Positions 7,973 through 16,653 of a stretch of 64,000 nucleotides of DNA are shown here, piece by piece. The position numbers and the translations under genes are program-made. Source of the DNA: JANPLN01 sp043757265. GTDB taxonomy: Bacteria > Bdellovibrionota > Bdellovibrionia > Bdellovibrionales > JAGQZY01. The DNA lies in contig JAYUQP010000072.1 in NCBI GenBank assembly GCA_043757265.1, forward strand, positions 1-64,000, in the 5' to 3' direction. The notes beneath the pieces are model-generated. The model was not told where the DNA came from. It saw only the letters and a program-made list of their open reading frames with translations, and made no database searches. Numbering within the stretch: the stretch's first letter is position 1; each line of letters begins with the position of its first letter.

Positions 7973-9932
7973 TAAAACAACAGTAGCGGATGCAAATATG
8001 ACCACAACAACACCGACACCTTGGACACCAAAAAAATCAAAAGAGCTCTATGGTATCGACACCTGGGGCCGCGGATACTTCGACATTAATGATCGTGGCA
8101 ACGTAATCATCTGCCCGCGTGGCGAAAACGGTCCCAAAGTTGACCTGATGGAACTCACTAACGATCTCAAAGAGCGTGGCATTCGCTCGCCAATGCTTTT
8201 GCGCTTTCCCGACATCACCAAAGAACGCATCAAACTTCTCAACGAGTGTTTCGCGAAGGCCATCAACGAGTACAATTACAAAGGGCGCTACCAAGGCGTT
8301 TATCCAATCAAAGTAAACCAACAGCGACACCTCGTGGAAGAGATCATTCGCTTTGGCGAAAGTCATTCCTTAGGCCTTGAATGCGGAAGTAAGCCCGAGT
8401 TGCTTGTCGTTCTCGCCATGCTCAACAATCCAAAGTCCATTGTAATTTGTAACGGATTTAAAGATGCTGAGTACATCGAGACAGCAGTCCTATCGCGCAA
8501 ACTTGGTCGAAACACGATTATCGTTGTTGAGCGCCTCGAGGAACTCACGTTGATTATGCGCGCGGCTAAAAAGTTTAACACACGACCTAAAATTGGTCTC
8601 CGTGCAAAACTTCAATCCAAAGGTTCTGGTCGCTGGATCGACTCCGGTGGCGATCGTTCAAAATTCGGTTTAACCACCTCCGAAATTTTTACGGCCTTCG
8701 AAACACTTAAAAAAGAAGACATGCTGAATTGTTTGGACCTGGTTCACTTTCATGTGGGCTCGCAAATCCCAAATATTAAACAAATTAAAAACGCGCTCAA
8801 AGAAGGCGTACAGATTTATGCCGAACTCCACAAGATGGGCGCTTATCCAAGTTACCTTGATGTCGGCGGCGGTCTTGGAATCGATTACGATGGCACCGGT
8901 CTTTCTGATTCGTCTGTTAATTACACCGAGCAGGAGTACGCAAACGACGTGATCTCCCTTGTCCAAGCGACGTGTGAGGAAAAAAACGCGCCGATGCCGA
9001 CAATCGTGACTGAATCGGGACGTGCAACCGTGGCGCACCACTCAGTATTGGTTTTTGATGTTTTGGGTTTAAACAAAGTGGCGCAGCCGGGTCCTATTCC
9101 CGCTCTCGTAGAAACCGACCACAAGGTGGTGCACGAACTACGTGATATTTATAATAACCTAACCATTAGCAATCTCCGTGAGAACTACAACGATTTGAAT
9201 GACCTCAAAGACAACACTCTTCAGCTGTTTACGTTTGGGCTACTTTCCCTTGCCGAAAAAGCCACTGTGGAAACGTTGTTTTGGTCGATCTCGACAAAAA
9301 TGGCAAAGCTTGTGGAAAACGATGTGGATCATGAGGAAATCAAAAGCCACCTCACCGAAGTTCTTTCGGATACTTACTTTTGTAACTTTTCGGTGTTTCA
9401 ATCTCTTCCTGACTCCTGGGCTGTTGACCAAATTTTTCCAGTTATGCCCATTCACCGCCACACAGAAACTCCGAACAAACAAACCATGCTTGTAGATCTG
9501 ACGTGTGACTCTGACGGCAAGATCGCAAAGTACCTTTGTTTGGAAGATGGCATTCCAAAAACAACGCTACCCGTTCACGAACTAAAACCCGATGCGCCCT
9601 ATTACATGGGTGCCTTTTTAGTTGGAGCGTACCAAGAAATATTGGGAGATTTGCACAATCTTTTTGGTGACACCGATGCGGTGCACGTTTCCATTTCGCA
9701 AGACGGTTATCAAATTGAACACGTCGTTGAAGGTGACACTGTTGCAGAAGTTTTAAGCTACGTGCAGTACAACCGCGAAGAGCTAATCAATCGCATCCGT
9801 AAGGCTAGCGAGAGCAGCATTCTTAACAATTCAATGTCTAAGCAAGAAGCCAAAATGCTCATCCAGTTATATCAAGAGGGCCTCTCAGGTTACACCTACC
9901 TCGAAGAGCCAGATCACATCTTCGGGGCCTGA
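7935..9932 (+). CDS. speA: biosynthetic arginine decarboxylase
   Basis: PLP-dependent fold-III enzyme that decarboxylates arginine to agmatine, the first step of the agmatine route to putrescine. At 665 residues it matches the long biosynthetic SpeA type. Landmarks are the PLP-lysine segment YPIKVNQ near 115, HFHVGSQI near 275, the glycine-rich VGGGLGIDYDG near 315, and the substrate-site segment with CDSDGKI near 520. The ATG at 7935 has a strong GGGGAAGG site six bases upstream, inside the end of leuS. A second in-frame ATG at 7998 lies just before the conserved part. An agmatinase gene lies 1.9 kb downstream, completing the route. Confidence 0.95.
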   Translation: MYQEKFSTSSQDDKTTVADANMTTTTPTPWTPKKSKELYGIDTWGRGYFDINDRGNVIICPRGENGPKVDLMELTNDLKERGIRSPMLLRFPDITKERIKLLNECFAKAINEYNYKGRYQGVYPIKVNQQRHLVEEIIRFGESHSLGLECGSKPELLVVLAMLNNPKSIVICNGFKDAEYIETAVLSRKLGRNTIIVVERLEELTLIMRAAKKFNTRPKIGLRAKLQSKGSGRWIDSGGDRSKFGLTTSEIFTAFETLKKEDMLNCLDLVHFHVGSQIPNIKQIKNALKEGVQIYAELHKMGAYPSYLDVGGGLGIDYDGTGLSDSSVNYTEQEYANDVISLVQATCEEKNAPMPTIVTESGRATVAHHSVLVFDVLGLNKVAQPGPIPALVETDHKVVHELRDIYNNLTISNLRENYNDLNDLKDNTLQLFTFGLLSLAEKATVETLFWSISTKMAKLVENDVDHEEIKSHLTEVLSDTYFCNFSVFQSLPDSWAVDQIFPVMPIHRHTETPNKQTMLVDLTCDSDGKIAKYLCLEDGIPKTTLPVHELKPDAPYYMGAFLVGAYQEILGDLHNLFGDTDAVHVSISQDGYQIEHVVEGDTVAEVLSYVQYNREELINRIRKASESSILNNSMSKQEAKMLIQLYQEGLSGYTYLEEPDHIFGA

Positions 9933-10020
9933 CAAAAGGTACCAAGTACCTTTACCGGCGGCACTGCGCCATACGCCTCATACCAATTTCACACCGTTGT
10001 CCTGAGCGAAAGAAAGTGGC
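9933..10020. repeat. short palindrome after speA
   Basis: Directly after the speA stop is the palindrome aaaggtaccaagtaccttt. This resembles the ggtac-centred repeats at 17.5 and 39.8 kb but is shorter. A little further on is tgtcctgagcgaaag, a fragment like the repeat at 32.0 kb. The palindrome could act as a terminator shared by speA and the convergent gene. Confidence 0.4.
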
Positions 10021-10785
10021 TTATTCCATAGCGTCGTAGAGGAGCTCTGCCAGAGTTTTCGATGAAGCTAAGGGCGCAGCTGTAGGCGGAGACTCCGAAA
10101 GCTCGGGGTGCGCTTCTAGCAATTTTTGAATCACCAAATCGCGAATTTGATCAGAGATCTGTTCTCGCGAAATGGCCTCTGAATTTGAAAGATTGCCAAC
10201 AACTCGCAATCCCTCGCGAAACCGTCGTGACATCTCCCGCGCCTCCGGCGAACGCAGGGCCGAGGAAATCGTTGAAGAATACACACGAATTTTCTCTTTC
10301 CCAACGTCTGACTTGTGCCCGCCAAAGTATGTATCAAGCCAAATTTCAGTCCGCTCGATCCGAAATGGCAGAGTCATCGTAAACGAGGCCAAAGCAAATT
10401 GTGAATCTTCGAACGGGATGGACATCGTTACCCCAACCGTGGAGTGAGCCCGAATCATCGCTGAATAAACTGAATTGGCTTGCGACTCGCTGAGCGGTTT
10501 GTAGATCATTTCAAAAGCCATTCCGCGAGAAAAATAAAATGCGGTAACCCCCAACGAAATGGTCGATCTGTGCTGCGGATATGCCATGTTCAAAGCAAGA
10601 TAGTTCTTAAGATAGTCTTCTTGGCTTGGTATTTTTGCCGATAAGTCCTTAACAGTTGAGTTCTTCACTGCGGAGAATACGGAGTCTGAGTATTTTACAG
10701 AGACGTCGAAAATTTCAACACAACGAGAAGACGCATAGGTAAGCACCGGCAAAAGTAGAGTGGAGAAAGCTATAATCAAAGCCAT
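10021..10785 (-). CDS. secreted protein of unknown function
   Basis: A 254-residue protein. The chosen ATG at 10785 begins a good signal peptide (hydrophobic residues 2-14, cleavage near TYAS-S). The longer frame upstream of it has no export signal and is disregarded. The mature protein begins with a Cys-containing SRCVEIF segment. The centre (about 60-160) looks like a mixed alpha/beta fold. The C-terminus is helical and Ser/Pro/Ala-rich near 225-240. No family is recognised. It is convergent with speA, and neighbouring genes give no functional hint. Confidence 0.65.
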   Translation of the reverse strand: MALIIAFSTLLLPVLTYASSRCVEIFDVSVKYSDSVFSAVKNSTVKDLSAKIPSQEDYLKNYLALNMAYPQHRSTISLGVTAFYFSRGMAFEMIYKPLSESQANSVYSAMIRAHSTVGVTMSIPFEDSQFALASFTMTLPFRIERTEIWLDTYFGGHKSDVGKEKIRVYSSTISSALRSPEAREMSRRFREGLRVVGNLSNSEAISREQISDQIRDLVIQKLLEAHPELSESPPTAAPLASSKTLAELLYDAME

Positions 10786-11275
10786 AGTCCTTTTAACAAA
10801 GCAAACCCAAGGCCAGTTATAATCGGCTCCCTCATGGCGTGTGCCTGCTTCCACACGATGCTCTCGAGTTATTTCGTCTAACAAAGGCCAATATCGCACC
10901 AGCGTTTGTAAGAAGCACTAGTCAGCTCCGTAGCATTCCCAATATAATCCGTCTTAGATCCGTTAGACATGCACTATGATTAGGGAAAAATCGAACTGGG
11001 TTCTTTTAAATTACAAAGGAGGGTTGTGGTCATCTGTACTTTTTAGTCGTGGTTGCCCGGCATGCCGGGATTTATCAGAGTCATTCCATCATTTTTAATC
11101 TTAAGCCTTCTTCTTTTTTTTCGTCGGTTAAAGCTAGATTGTGAATCGGGGATATCTCGCTTCGATATTAGTAACGAAAATTGAAATTTGTTTTATCGCT
11201 GCTTAGCCGTCAGCTCGGAGCTTGTCTTCTATCAAGCTCTTTTGACATCGCTTAGCACGCGGACTATAAACAGAC
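10786..11275. other. 490-bp gap, no gene supported
   Basis: The stretch holds a perfect 14-bp palindrome, cccggcatgccggg, at 11056-11069 and an AGGAGGG motif at 11017-11023. No plausible reading frame starts at a proper distance from that motif. The final part should hold the promoter of the YqaA-type gene, but no box pair is convincing. Confidence 0.4.
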
Positions 11276-11860
11276 ATGCGCAAGATCTACAATTGGGTTC
11301 TGCAATTTGCATCCCACCCTCAGGCTATCAAATTCATGATGTTTTTTACTTTTATAGAAGCATCTTTCTTTATGATTCCACCCTATCCACTTCAAATCGC
11401 CATCTCCATACAAAACACCAAGCGCTCGTTGTGGATCGCATTTTTAAATACTATTGCATCAGTGGCTGGCGGATTGCTCGGTTATGCCATCGGTTACTTT
11501 TTTTGGGAATGGAGCCAGGAGTTTTTCTTTCGCTATATTTTTTCGGAAAAACTTTATCAGACCGTTGTTGAAGTCTATAATAATAATACTATTGTCGCAT
11601 TGATCACAGCCTCCGTTACGCCAATGCCCTTCAAAGTCATGGCTGTTATTGGGGGCGCAACTCACGCGCCGCTTACAACCTTTATCATTGGCTCCATTCT
11701 TGGCCGAAGTTTGCGTTTTTTTGCTGTGGGCATTCCACTCTACATCTGGGGTGAGTCAGTTAAAAATTATATAGATAAATACTTAGAGCGCATTGTTCTG
11801 GTTGTTACTGGCATCGTAATTTTATTTTTTGCTATCTACTACTTTTGGAGTCACACATGA
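11276..11860 (+). CDS. YqaA/DedA-type inner-membrane protein
   Basis: A 194-residue integral membrane protein of the SNARE-associated/VTT family. Several hydrophobic helices are visible, including residues 20-45, 50-75, 125-160 and 170-192. The family signature region is seen as ITASVTPMPFKVMAVIGG near 110-130, with the conserved proline and the GR of ILGRSLRFF. Relatives are thought to move or flip lipids, or to couple to the proton gradient; the exact substrate here is unknown. Its stop overlaps the agmatinase ATG in an ATGA motif, so the two are translationally coupled. That pairing does not obviously reflect shared function. Confidence 0.85.
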   Translation: MRKIYNWVLQFASHPQAIKFMMFFTFIEASFFMIPPYPLQIAISIQNTKRSLWIAFLNTIASVAGGLLGYAIGYFFWEWSQEFFFRYIFSEKLYQTVVEVYNNNTIVALITASVTPMPFKVMAVIGGATHAPLTTFIIGSILGRSLRFFAVGIPLYIWGESVKNYIDKYLERIVLVVTGIVILFFAIYYFWSHT

Positions 11861-12897
11861 AATTTGATCCAAACGCTACAGGCGTTGCAACGGCCGGCAT
11901 TTTTGGCCTTCCCTTCACTTTTGAAGAATCAAAGTTAGTTCTCCTCCCGGTACCATGGGAAGTGACGACGTCTTATGGCAACGGCACTTCTCTTGGACCA
12001 GATGCTGTTTACGAGTGCAGTCGGCAGATTGATGTGACCCACGCCGACACCGGGCGCGCGTATGAAAAGGGAATGTTTTGGTTAAATGCCAAACAACCGC
12101 AATGGAAAGCGCTGAATGACCAACTAAAACCCATGGCCATCAAAATCAAAAACCATTTAGAAACCGGCCACGAACTCGTTGGTGGATTTTTGCAAATGCA
12201 ACAACAAATCAATCGCCAAGGAGCTGAGTTTCATGAAGACGTTTACCGCACGTGCAAAGAAATCTTAGCGCAGGACAAAATTCTGGGTGTCGTCGGCGGC
12301 GATCACTCCTCCCCGTTCGGAGCTCTGCGAGCGATTTCCGAAAAGTATAACGGCGACGTTACCGTGATTCATGTAGATGCCCACGCTGATCTTCGCAAGG
12401 CCTATCAGGGGTATGAGTTTTCGCACGCGTCAATCATGCGCAACGTGATGGAACATGGACTTGCGAAAAAATTAATTCAGCTTGGCGTTCGCGACTACTG
12501 CCCTGAAGAAGCCGACTTTATCGAATCGCGAAATGACATTACTACGTTTTACGACCGCACCACAAAACGCCGACTTGCTAAGGGCGAAAGCTGGATTTCC
12601 ATCTGCGAAGATGTTCTTAAAAATGTTCCTACAGAAAATGTATACTTCTCCTTCGACATTGATGGTTTAAACCCCGCTCTTTGCCCACACACGGGAACAC
12701 CAGTTCCCGGTGGCCTTGATTACGATCAAGCCATCGAACTCTTTAATTTTGTTTACGCTAATAAAAAACGCATTGTGGGTTTTGATCTTTGCGAAGTTTC
12801 CCCACCCGCGCCCGAAGAACTTGATGGTTGGGATGGCAATGTGGGAAGCCGCGTTTTATACAATTTATGTTGCTACACTTTAGCTTCCAGTGATTAA
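11857..12897 (+). CDS. speB: agmatinase/arginase-family ureohydrolase
   Basis: A 346-residue manganese ureohydrolase. The metal-binding motifs of the family are intact: GGDHSS near 150, HVDAHADLR near 175 and SFDIDGLNP near 270. With speA nearby, the likely reaction is hydrolysis of agmatine to putrescine and urea; arginase or formimidoglutamase activity cannot be excluded from motifs alone. The ATG at 11857 overlaps the upstream stop (ATGA), preferred to an in-frame ATG four codons earlier. It is about 50 residues longer than E. coli SpeB; extra length lies between about 60 and 130. It is followed after 23 bases by an outer-membrane protein gene. Confidence 0.88.
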   Translation: MKFDPNATGVATAGIFGLPFTFEESKLVLLPVPWEVTTSYGNGTSLGPDAVYECSRQIDVTHADTGRAYEKGMFWLNAKQPQWKALNDQLKPMAIKIKNHLETGHELVGGFLQMQQQINRQGAEFHEDVYRTCKEILAQDKILGVVGGDHSSPFGALRAISEKYNGDVTVIHVDAHADLRKAYQGYEFSHASIMRNVMEHGLAKKLIQLGVRDYCPEEADFIESRNDITTFYDRTTKRRLAKGESWISICEDVLKNVPTENVYFSFDIDGLNPALCPHTGTPVPGGLDYDQAIELFNFVYANKKRIVGFDLCEVSPPAPEELDGWDGNVGSRVLYNLCCYTLASSD

Positions 12898-12920
12898 TTG
12901 TCTCCTTTGCTGGAGGTATT

Positions 12921-13811
12921 ATGTTACGTGCGATTTTTATTCTTTTTGTATCTATGTCTTCCATTGCCCACGCGGAAGAAGCGGCCGTCCAAAAGGCCGC
13001 AGCTGCTAAAGCTGCTGTTGCAGCACCCGCTTTGGAAAAAGCGGCTATTGAAAAAGCGGTCGTTGCAAAAGCTGCTGCTGAAAAAGCAGCTTCTGATGCT
13101 GCCGCCGCAAAAGCGGCCGCCATGGGTTTCCACCACGAAAGCGAATTGGGCTACATCGTTGTTGGCGGAAATGCCAAGTCACAGTCCTTTAGTGGAAAAC
13201 AAACCTCGTGGTATCAGTTTGATAGCGATCTTCTAAGGCTTAATGGACATTATTTAAATTCTAAAGCGCAAAATCAGGCCACTCGCCAGCTTGAAGGCAT
13301 TGCCGAAAATTGGTCCGCCAACTTGCGCTGGGAGCACATCTATATTCCAGAGACCATCAGCGTTTTTACTCAGGCCGGGGTGCGCGGCGATCGTTTTATC
13401 GGGGTTGATTTCGGTCAGCTATACGACGCAGGCGCAAAGTACTATTTAATCTCCAGTGAATCCTTTAAGTGGTTTACCGAGGGTGGTTATCAATTTTTAA
13501 AGGAAGAATTTCGAGACGATGCAAATGCCGCAACTCCCTCTTACCGTGAGTCGCACTTTATTCGACTTTATACGCAAGCCGATTACATTTACACCCCATC
13601 CATCAAGTTTGGGTTGTGGCTGGAGTATCTTCCTGACCTTAAAGACGAAGAAAACTACCGCGTGAACTTTAGTCCTTACATGACGGCGATCCTGTCAGAT
13701 ACATTTTCGTTAAAGTTTGGCTACGAGGGTTACTATCGAAACCTTCCAGTTGCCCCAAACACCATTCGCTTCGACTTCCGCCATGTCACGGCTTTGATTG
13801 CGAAGTTTTAA
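12921..13811 (+). CDS. DUF481-like outer-membrane protein with Ala/Lys-rich head
   Basis: A 296-residue exported protein with a good GGAGG site eight bases before its ATG. The signal peptide (1-18, cleaving at AHA-E) leads into a low-complexity Ala/Lys/Glu region (about 19-67) made of AAxKA-type repeats, probably a periplasmic helix. Residues about 70-296 alternate hydrophobic and aromatic residues in short strands (GELGYIVVGGN-type start, C-terminal Phe). This matches DUF481/YdiY-type beta-barrels of salt- or stress-related outer-membrane proteins. The terminal Phe fits outer-membrane assembly. Its role is otherwise unknown. It overlaps the next gene by one base (TAATG). Confidence 0.75.
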   Translation: MLRAIFILFVSMSSIAHAEEAAVQKAAAAKAAVAAPALEKAAIEKAVVAKAAAEKAASDAAAAKAAAMGFHHESELGYIVVGGNAKSQSFSGKQTSWYQFDSDLLRLNGHYLNSKAQNQATRQLEGIAENWSANLRWEHIYIPETISVFTQAGVRGDRFIGVDFGQLYDAGAKYYLISSESFKWFTEGGYQFLKEEFRDDANAATPSYRESHFIRLYTQADYIYTPSIKFGLWLEYLPDLKDEENYRVNFSPYMTAILSDTFSLKFGYEGYYRNLPVAPNTIRFDFRHVTALIAKF

Positions 13812-14281
13812 TGGTGCCAAAAGAAACACCAAAAAAATGGTGGGCCACAGGAGTTCAGTTTCAGTGCCAGGGTTCTGGCAACTGCTGCGTTTCGCACGGA
13901 GAGTACGGTTTTGTCTACGTGACTAATCAGGACCGCCAGAACATGGCAAAACTGCTCGGCATATCGACAGCCGCTTTTACAAAAAAACACTGTAATAAAA
14001 CCGACGATTTTTATCATCTTAAAGACAATGGCGAGGACTGTTCGTTTTTAAAAAACAAACGGTGTTCGATCTACTCTGCACGCCCAATGCAGTGCCGTAC
14101 GTGGCCGTTCTGGCCCGAAACAATGTCGGCAAAATCTTGGAAAAAAGATGTGATGGGATTTTGTCCCGGCGTAAATAAAGGACCGGTGCGAACTGCAGAC
14201 GAAATCAAAAGCGCATTAAAGCAGCAGCTCCAGTGGGAGCAGGCTGTTGCCGAAGAAGCAGGCGAGCGTTCGTCTAAATAG
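13811..14281 (+). CDS. YkgJ-type CxxxxxCC cysteine-cluster protein
   Basis: A 156-residue soluble protein of the UPF0153/YkgJ family. It contains CQGSGNCC near residue 16-23, a second pair in EDCSFLKNKRCSIY near 77-86, and RPMQCRTWPFWP near 95. This is the usual eight-cysteine pattern thought to bind zinc or an iron-sulphur cluster. Members have no well-fixed biochemical role. Its ATG overlaps the preceding stop, which places it at the end of the agmatinase/outer-membrane-protein operon. No signal peptide is seen, so it should be cytoplasmic. Confidence 0.85.
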   Translation: MVPKETPKKWWATGVQFQCQGSGNCCVSHGEYGFVYVTNQDRQNMAKLLGISTAAFTKKHCNKTDDFYHLKDNGEDCSFLKNKRCSIYSARPMQCRTWPFWPETMSAKSWKKDVMGFCPGVNKGPVRTADEIKSALKQQLQWEQAVAEEAGERSSK

Positions 14282-14345
14282 ACACGCTTCCACTGGTCGA
14301 ATAGAAAATCTACCCGACGTGCTTATTTAATTTACTCGCCCCGAA

Positions 14346-14723
14346 CTATTCGCCACCTTGGGCGTAGCGTTTTTTCATGCTTTCTCGAATTTCAGCACCT
14401 TCGATGCTAAGGCGTGTCCAGGGTATCGCCTTAAGACGATCTGGCTCAATCAACTCTTCTGTCTCTTCACAGACCCCAAAAGTTCCTATTTCGATTCGCG
14501 ACAGAGCTTGCTCGATTTCAAACAACTGACCACGTAATCTGTCGTGCAGGGTAAGGATCTCTTTCTCGTTGAGAATGCGCGCTGTTTGATCAGCTTCATC
14601 CCCACCCTTATCTTCGAAATAAAGATCCTTACGAACTTCCTGAACTCTGTTCAGAATGTCTTCTTTTGTTGCTAACAACCTGCCACGGCACTCTTCCACT
14701 AAGGCCCTCGTAATCATAGGCAT
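14346..14723 (-). CDS. DksA/TraR-family regulator lacking most zinc-finger cysteines
   Basis: A 125-residue DksA-like protein. Residues 1-95 form the expected coiled-coil hairpin with the acidic tip region (DKGGDEADQ near 45). The C-terminal region keeps the family spacing GTFGVCEETEELI...RLKAIPWTRL, but only one of the four zinc cysteines remains; the other positions are replaced. Zinc-poor DksA paralogues are known, for example DksA2 of Pseudomonas, so it may work without zinc. It would bind the secondary channel of RNA polymerase and tune transcription with ppGpp. The ATG at 14723 is chosen because GGAGGGGG lies just upstream; a further ATG lies two codons on. Confidence 0.87.
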   Translation of the reverse strand: MPMITRALVEECRGRLLATKEDILNRVQEVRKDLYFEDKGGDEADQTARILNEKEILTLHDRLRGQLFEIEQALSRIEIGTFGVCEETEELIEPDRLKAIPWTRLSIEGAEIRESMKKRYAQGGE

Positions 14724-15029
14724 ATTCTCCCCCTCCATGTTTTGTAGTCTTAAAACCCCACCCCTGAGGTTTTAAGCTATTCCCAGCTCCAAGTCCCGAT
14801 TTGGAACTGGGGACTATTAAGACACGTGACGAAGAAAAAAGGCAAGTCAATTTACTTAAAATATCTTAAAAATATTCGATACTTGCCCAAAGTCTTGCTT
14901 ATACCTGGACCAACGTCGTGCTGGAAATCCGCGCTGGAATTGGCTTCTATGACGAATGATTTGTTAATAGGCACCCATCACTAAATGTTGTGATGTTACG
15001 CATAATTTTTCTGAAATGAGGCCCAAAAT
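14724..15029 (-). promoter_or_regulatory. structured leader upstream of the DksA-like gene
   Basis: Two hairpins lie in the 306-bp gap. One has perfect 9-bp arms, cttaaaacc at 14750-14758 and ggttttaag at 14769-14777. The other, 14781-14812, pairs tcccag with ctggga and tccaa with ttgga around a short loop. Read from the minus strand, both precede the DksA-like start closely, so they may form a regulated leader. No known riboswitch class is recognised. The distal part shows nothing clear. Confidence 0.35.
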
Positions 15030-15485
15030 TTAAAAGTTTACGCGGGAGTATTCGCGCGGTTCCCAGAAATTGTTTTCGTGGGCCCAGTGTATCTGTCCGT
15101 AACTGTCTTGCAGTTTTAGCCAGTCGTCGTCCCGGCCCACTTTTTTAAAAACCGCATATCGTTTCACACTGCCCAGATCAGTTGATGCGAATTTTTGACC
15201 GGGCCCCGAACGTAAGTTCGCAACTAGCGACTTTACAACTACGCAACTTCCTCGCCACGTCAGGTGGCGCGCATGAACCCAATGCTTCTCCCCTTCAAAA
15301 TCTTGCACTTGGTACCACGGCCCTTTTTTGGTGAGTTCTAGTACCGGCATGTTTTCGCCGACCACCCAACTCACTTTGGCCTTCGCATCGGGCTTCGCAT
15401 GAAATTTTACTTTATTCTGCGCAATGCACGCAGCACCCGCCGAAATTTGCATAAAAAATAGAATTGTTACCATCAGAGTTTTCAT
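15030..15485 (-). CDS. secreted bacterial SH3-domain protein
   Basis: A 151-residue exported protein. The ATG at 15485 starts a signal peptide (about 1-19); the upstream extension of the frame is not needed. Two SH3-type repeats follow. Repeat one, about 22-80, has KVKFHAKPDAKAKVSW and ends in HWVHARHL. Repeat two, about 85-150, has VANLRSGPGQKF and ends in HWAHENNF. The LRSGPG and W-V/A-H signatures are typical of SH3b domains, which bind peptidoglycan or its peptides. It is therefore probably a periplasmic cell-wall-binding protein, not an enzyme on its own. Its neighbours do not define a target. Confidence 0.85.
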   Translation of the reverse strand: MKTLMVTILFFMQISAGAACIAQNKVKFHAKPDAKAKVSWVVGENMPVLELTKKGPWYQVQDFEGEKHWVHARHLTWRGSCVVVKSLVANLRSGPGQKFASTDLGSVKRYAVFKKVGRDDDWLKLQDSYGQIHWAHENNFWEPREYSRVNF

Positions 15486-15736
15486 ATCTGAAAGCATAAC
15501 AAACACAGTGGCGCCTGCCCACACGAGCGACAAATCCAACTCTAAATCCTAACTCATAGTCCAGGTTGTATATCTGTAAAATTGTCATTCATGTGTTTTA
15601 TGTAGACAGTTCAAAATTAGGAAATACTCCCGTAAAACATTCAAACCCCCTAGCGCGGCGGCACGCTGGTTGCTATTACCTCTTTAAACAACTGCCTGTT
15701 AAACTTGTTACAAACTCAGCTCCCGAAGAGGTTCCG

Positions 15737-16453
15737 ATGCTAAAAATGTGTATTACTTTGATGATGTGTCTTGGACCATTGGTCGCTCGGGCAACGTGTA
15801 CCGAGTCCATTGTAAAACTCATCGATGATGCAGAAACACAGATGGTTTATGCAACTCAGAAAAACAATACGACCGTGTATTGTAATTCCACAAAGGATTA
15901 CGGTTGGATTGAGTATTTTCAATCCGAGACCCTCGCTGACATAGCGGATTTTCATTTTGACTCCATTGAAGTTGCATTGAGTTTTGCCGATCCAAAAAAA
16001 GCATTGGATTTTAAAACAAGGATTGCCGAACTTTCGCAAACTGAAAAAGGACGAAGACTTGCCCTTTGGGCGGTTATGCACAAACGGCCACGGGTCACTA
16101 GTTTGGGTTTCAGAATATCTAATATGCAACGCCATACCGACGGAGAGATAAATTTGAATGCCAGTGCCTTCATGTCTCCCTCGTTTGAGCAGCAAATTGA
16201 GGGCATTTTGATGGCCCTTCAGAATCAGTACATTCTAAAAGTGTTTTTCGATAAACCTGTTTGGCTTTACTCAACGGATATTTTATCGCCCTGGGATATA
16301 AACCTGTTAAAGGATGAAGGCCTAAAGGAAATTATTCGACTCTCACCAGATGTTGACGCGATTAGCATTTCCAGAAGCTGGCACGAAACTGATCACCTTT
16401 CAGTTTCAAGAGGCGTTTTCTTTATAAATCCAAACTATTTTGAAAAATTGTAA
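15737..16453 (+). CDS. secreted protein of unknown function
   Basis: A 238-residue protein starting at the ATG at 15737. GAAGAGG lies upstream and a signal peptide follows (hydrophobic residues 2-17, ending in ARA-T); the longer frame upstream has no export signal. The mature part has an early Cys pair (about 20 and 48), a central helical region, and a C-terminal segment rich in aromatic residues. No motif or family is recognised. A short possible frame follows at 16496, but nothing shows that they form one gene. Confidence 0.65.
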   Translation: MLKMCITLMMCLGPLVARATCTESIVKLIDDAETQMVYATQKNNTTVYCNSTKDYGWIEYFQSETLADIADFHFDSIEVALSFADPKKALDFKTRIAELSQTEKGRRLALWAVMHKRPRVTSLGFRISNMQRHTDGEINLNASAFMSPSFEQQIEGILMALQNQYILKVFFDKPVWLYSTDILSPWDINLLKDEGLKEIIRLSPDVDAISISRSWHETDHLSVSRGVFFINPNYFEKL

Positions 16454-16495
16454 TCGACAACGTGAGCTGCGGAACTTCAAACGCAGAAGGTTTTT

Positions 16496-16648
16496 ATGTG
16501 CACAGCTATGAATCCCTGTGAGCGCGAGCACCGCACCGGAAATTCCACCGTTTACGAAGGCGCCGTTTACGCAATTCCAGTGGTCGACCTCAACGCCTGT
16601 TTTGACCAAAACAAAAAGCTAGATCTCGCACGTTGCAATTTGAATTAG
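16496..16648 (+). CDS. possible small protein or gene remnant
   Basis: A 50-residue frame with an AAGG motif seven bases before its ATG. It has four cysteines and a VYEGAVYAIPVVDLNACF segment that looks protein-like rather than random. It could be a real small protein, or the tail of a decayed gene. Nothing in the flanks supports either view strongly. Confidence 0.25.
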   Translation: MCTAMNPCEREHRTGNSTVYEGAVYAIPVVDLNACFDQNKKLDLARCNLN

Positions 16649-16653
16649 ATCAT

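Noticed and set aside
11024..11098. TTG-initiated 24-codon peptide with a CPAC motif
   Set aside because: The AGGAGGG motif abuts the TTG with no spacing, the frame is tiny, and no related protein is nearby.
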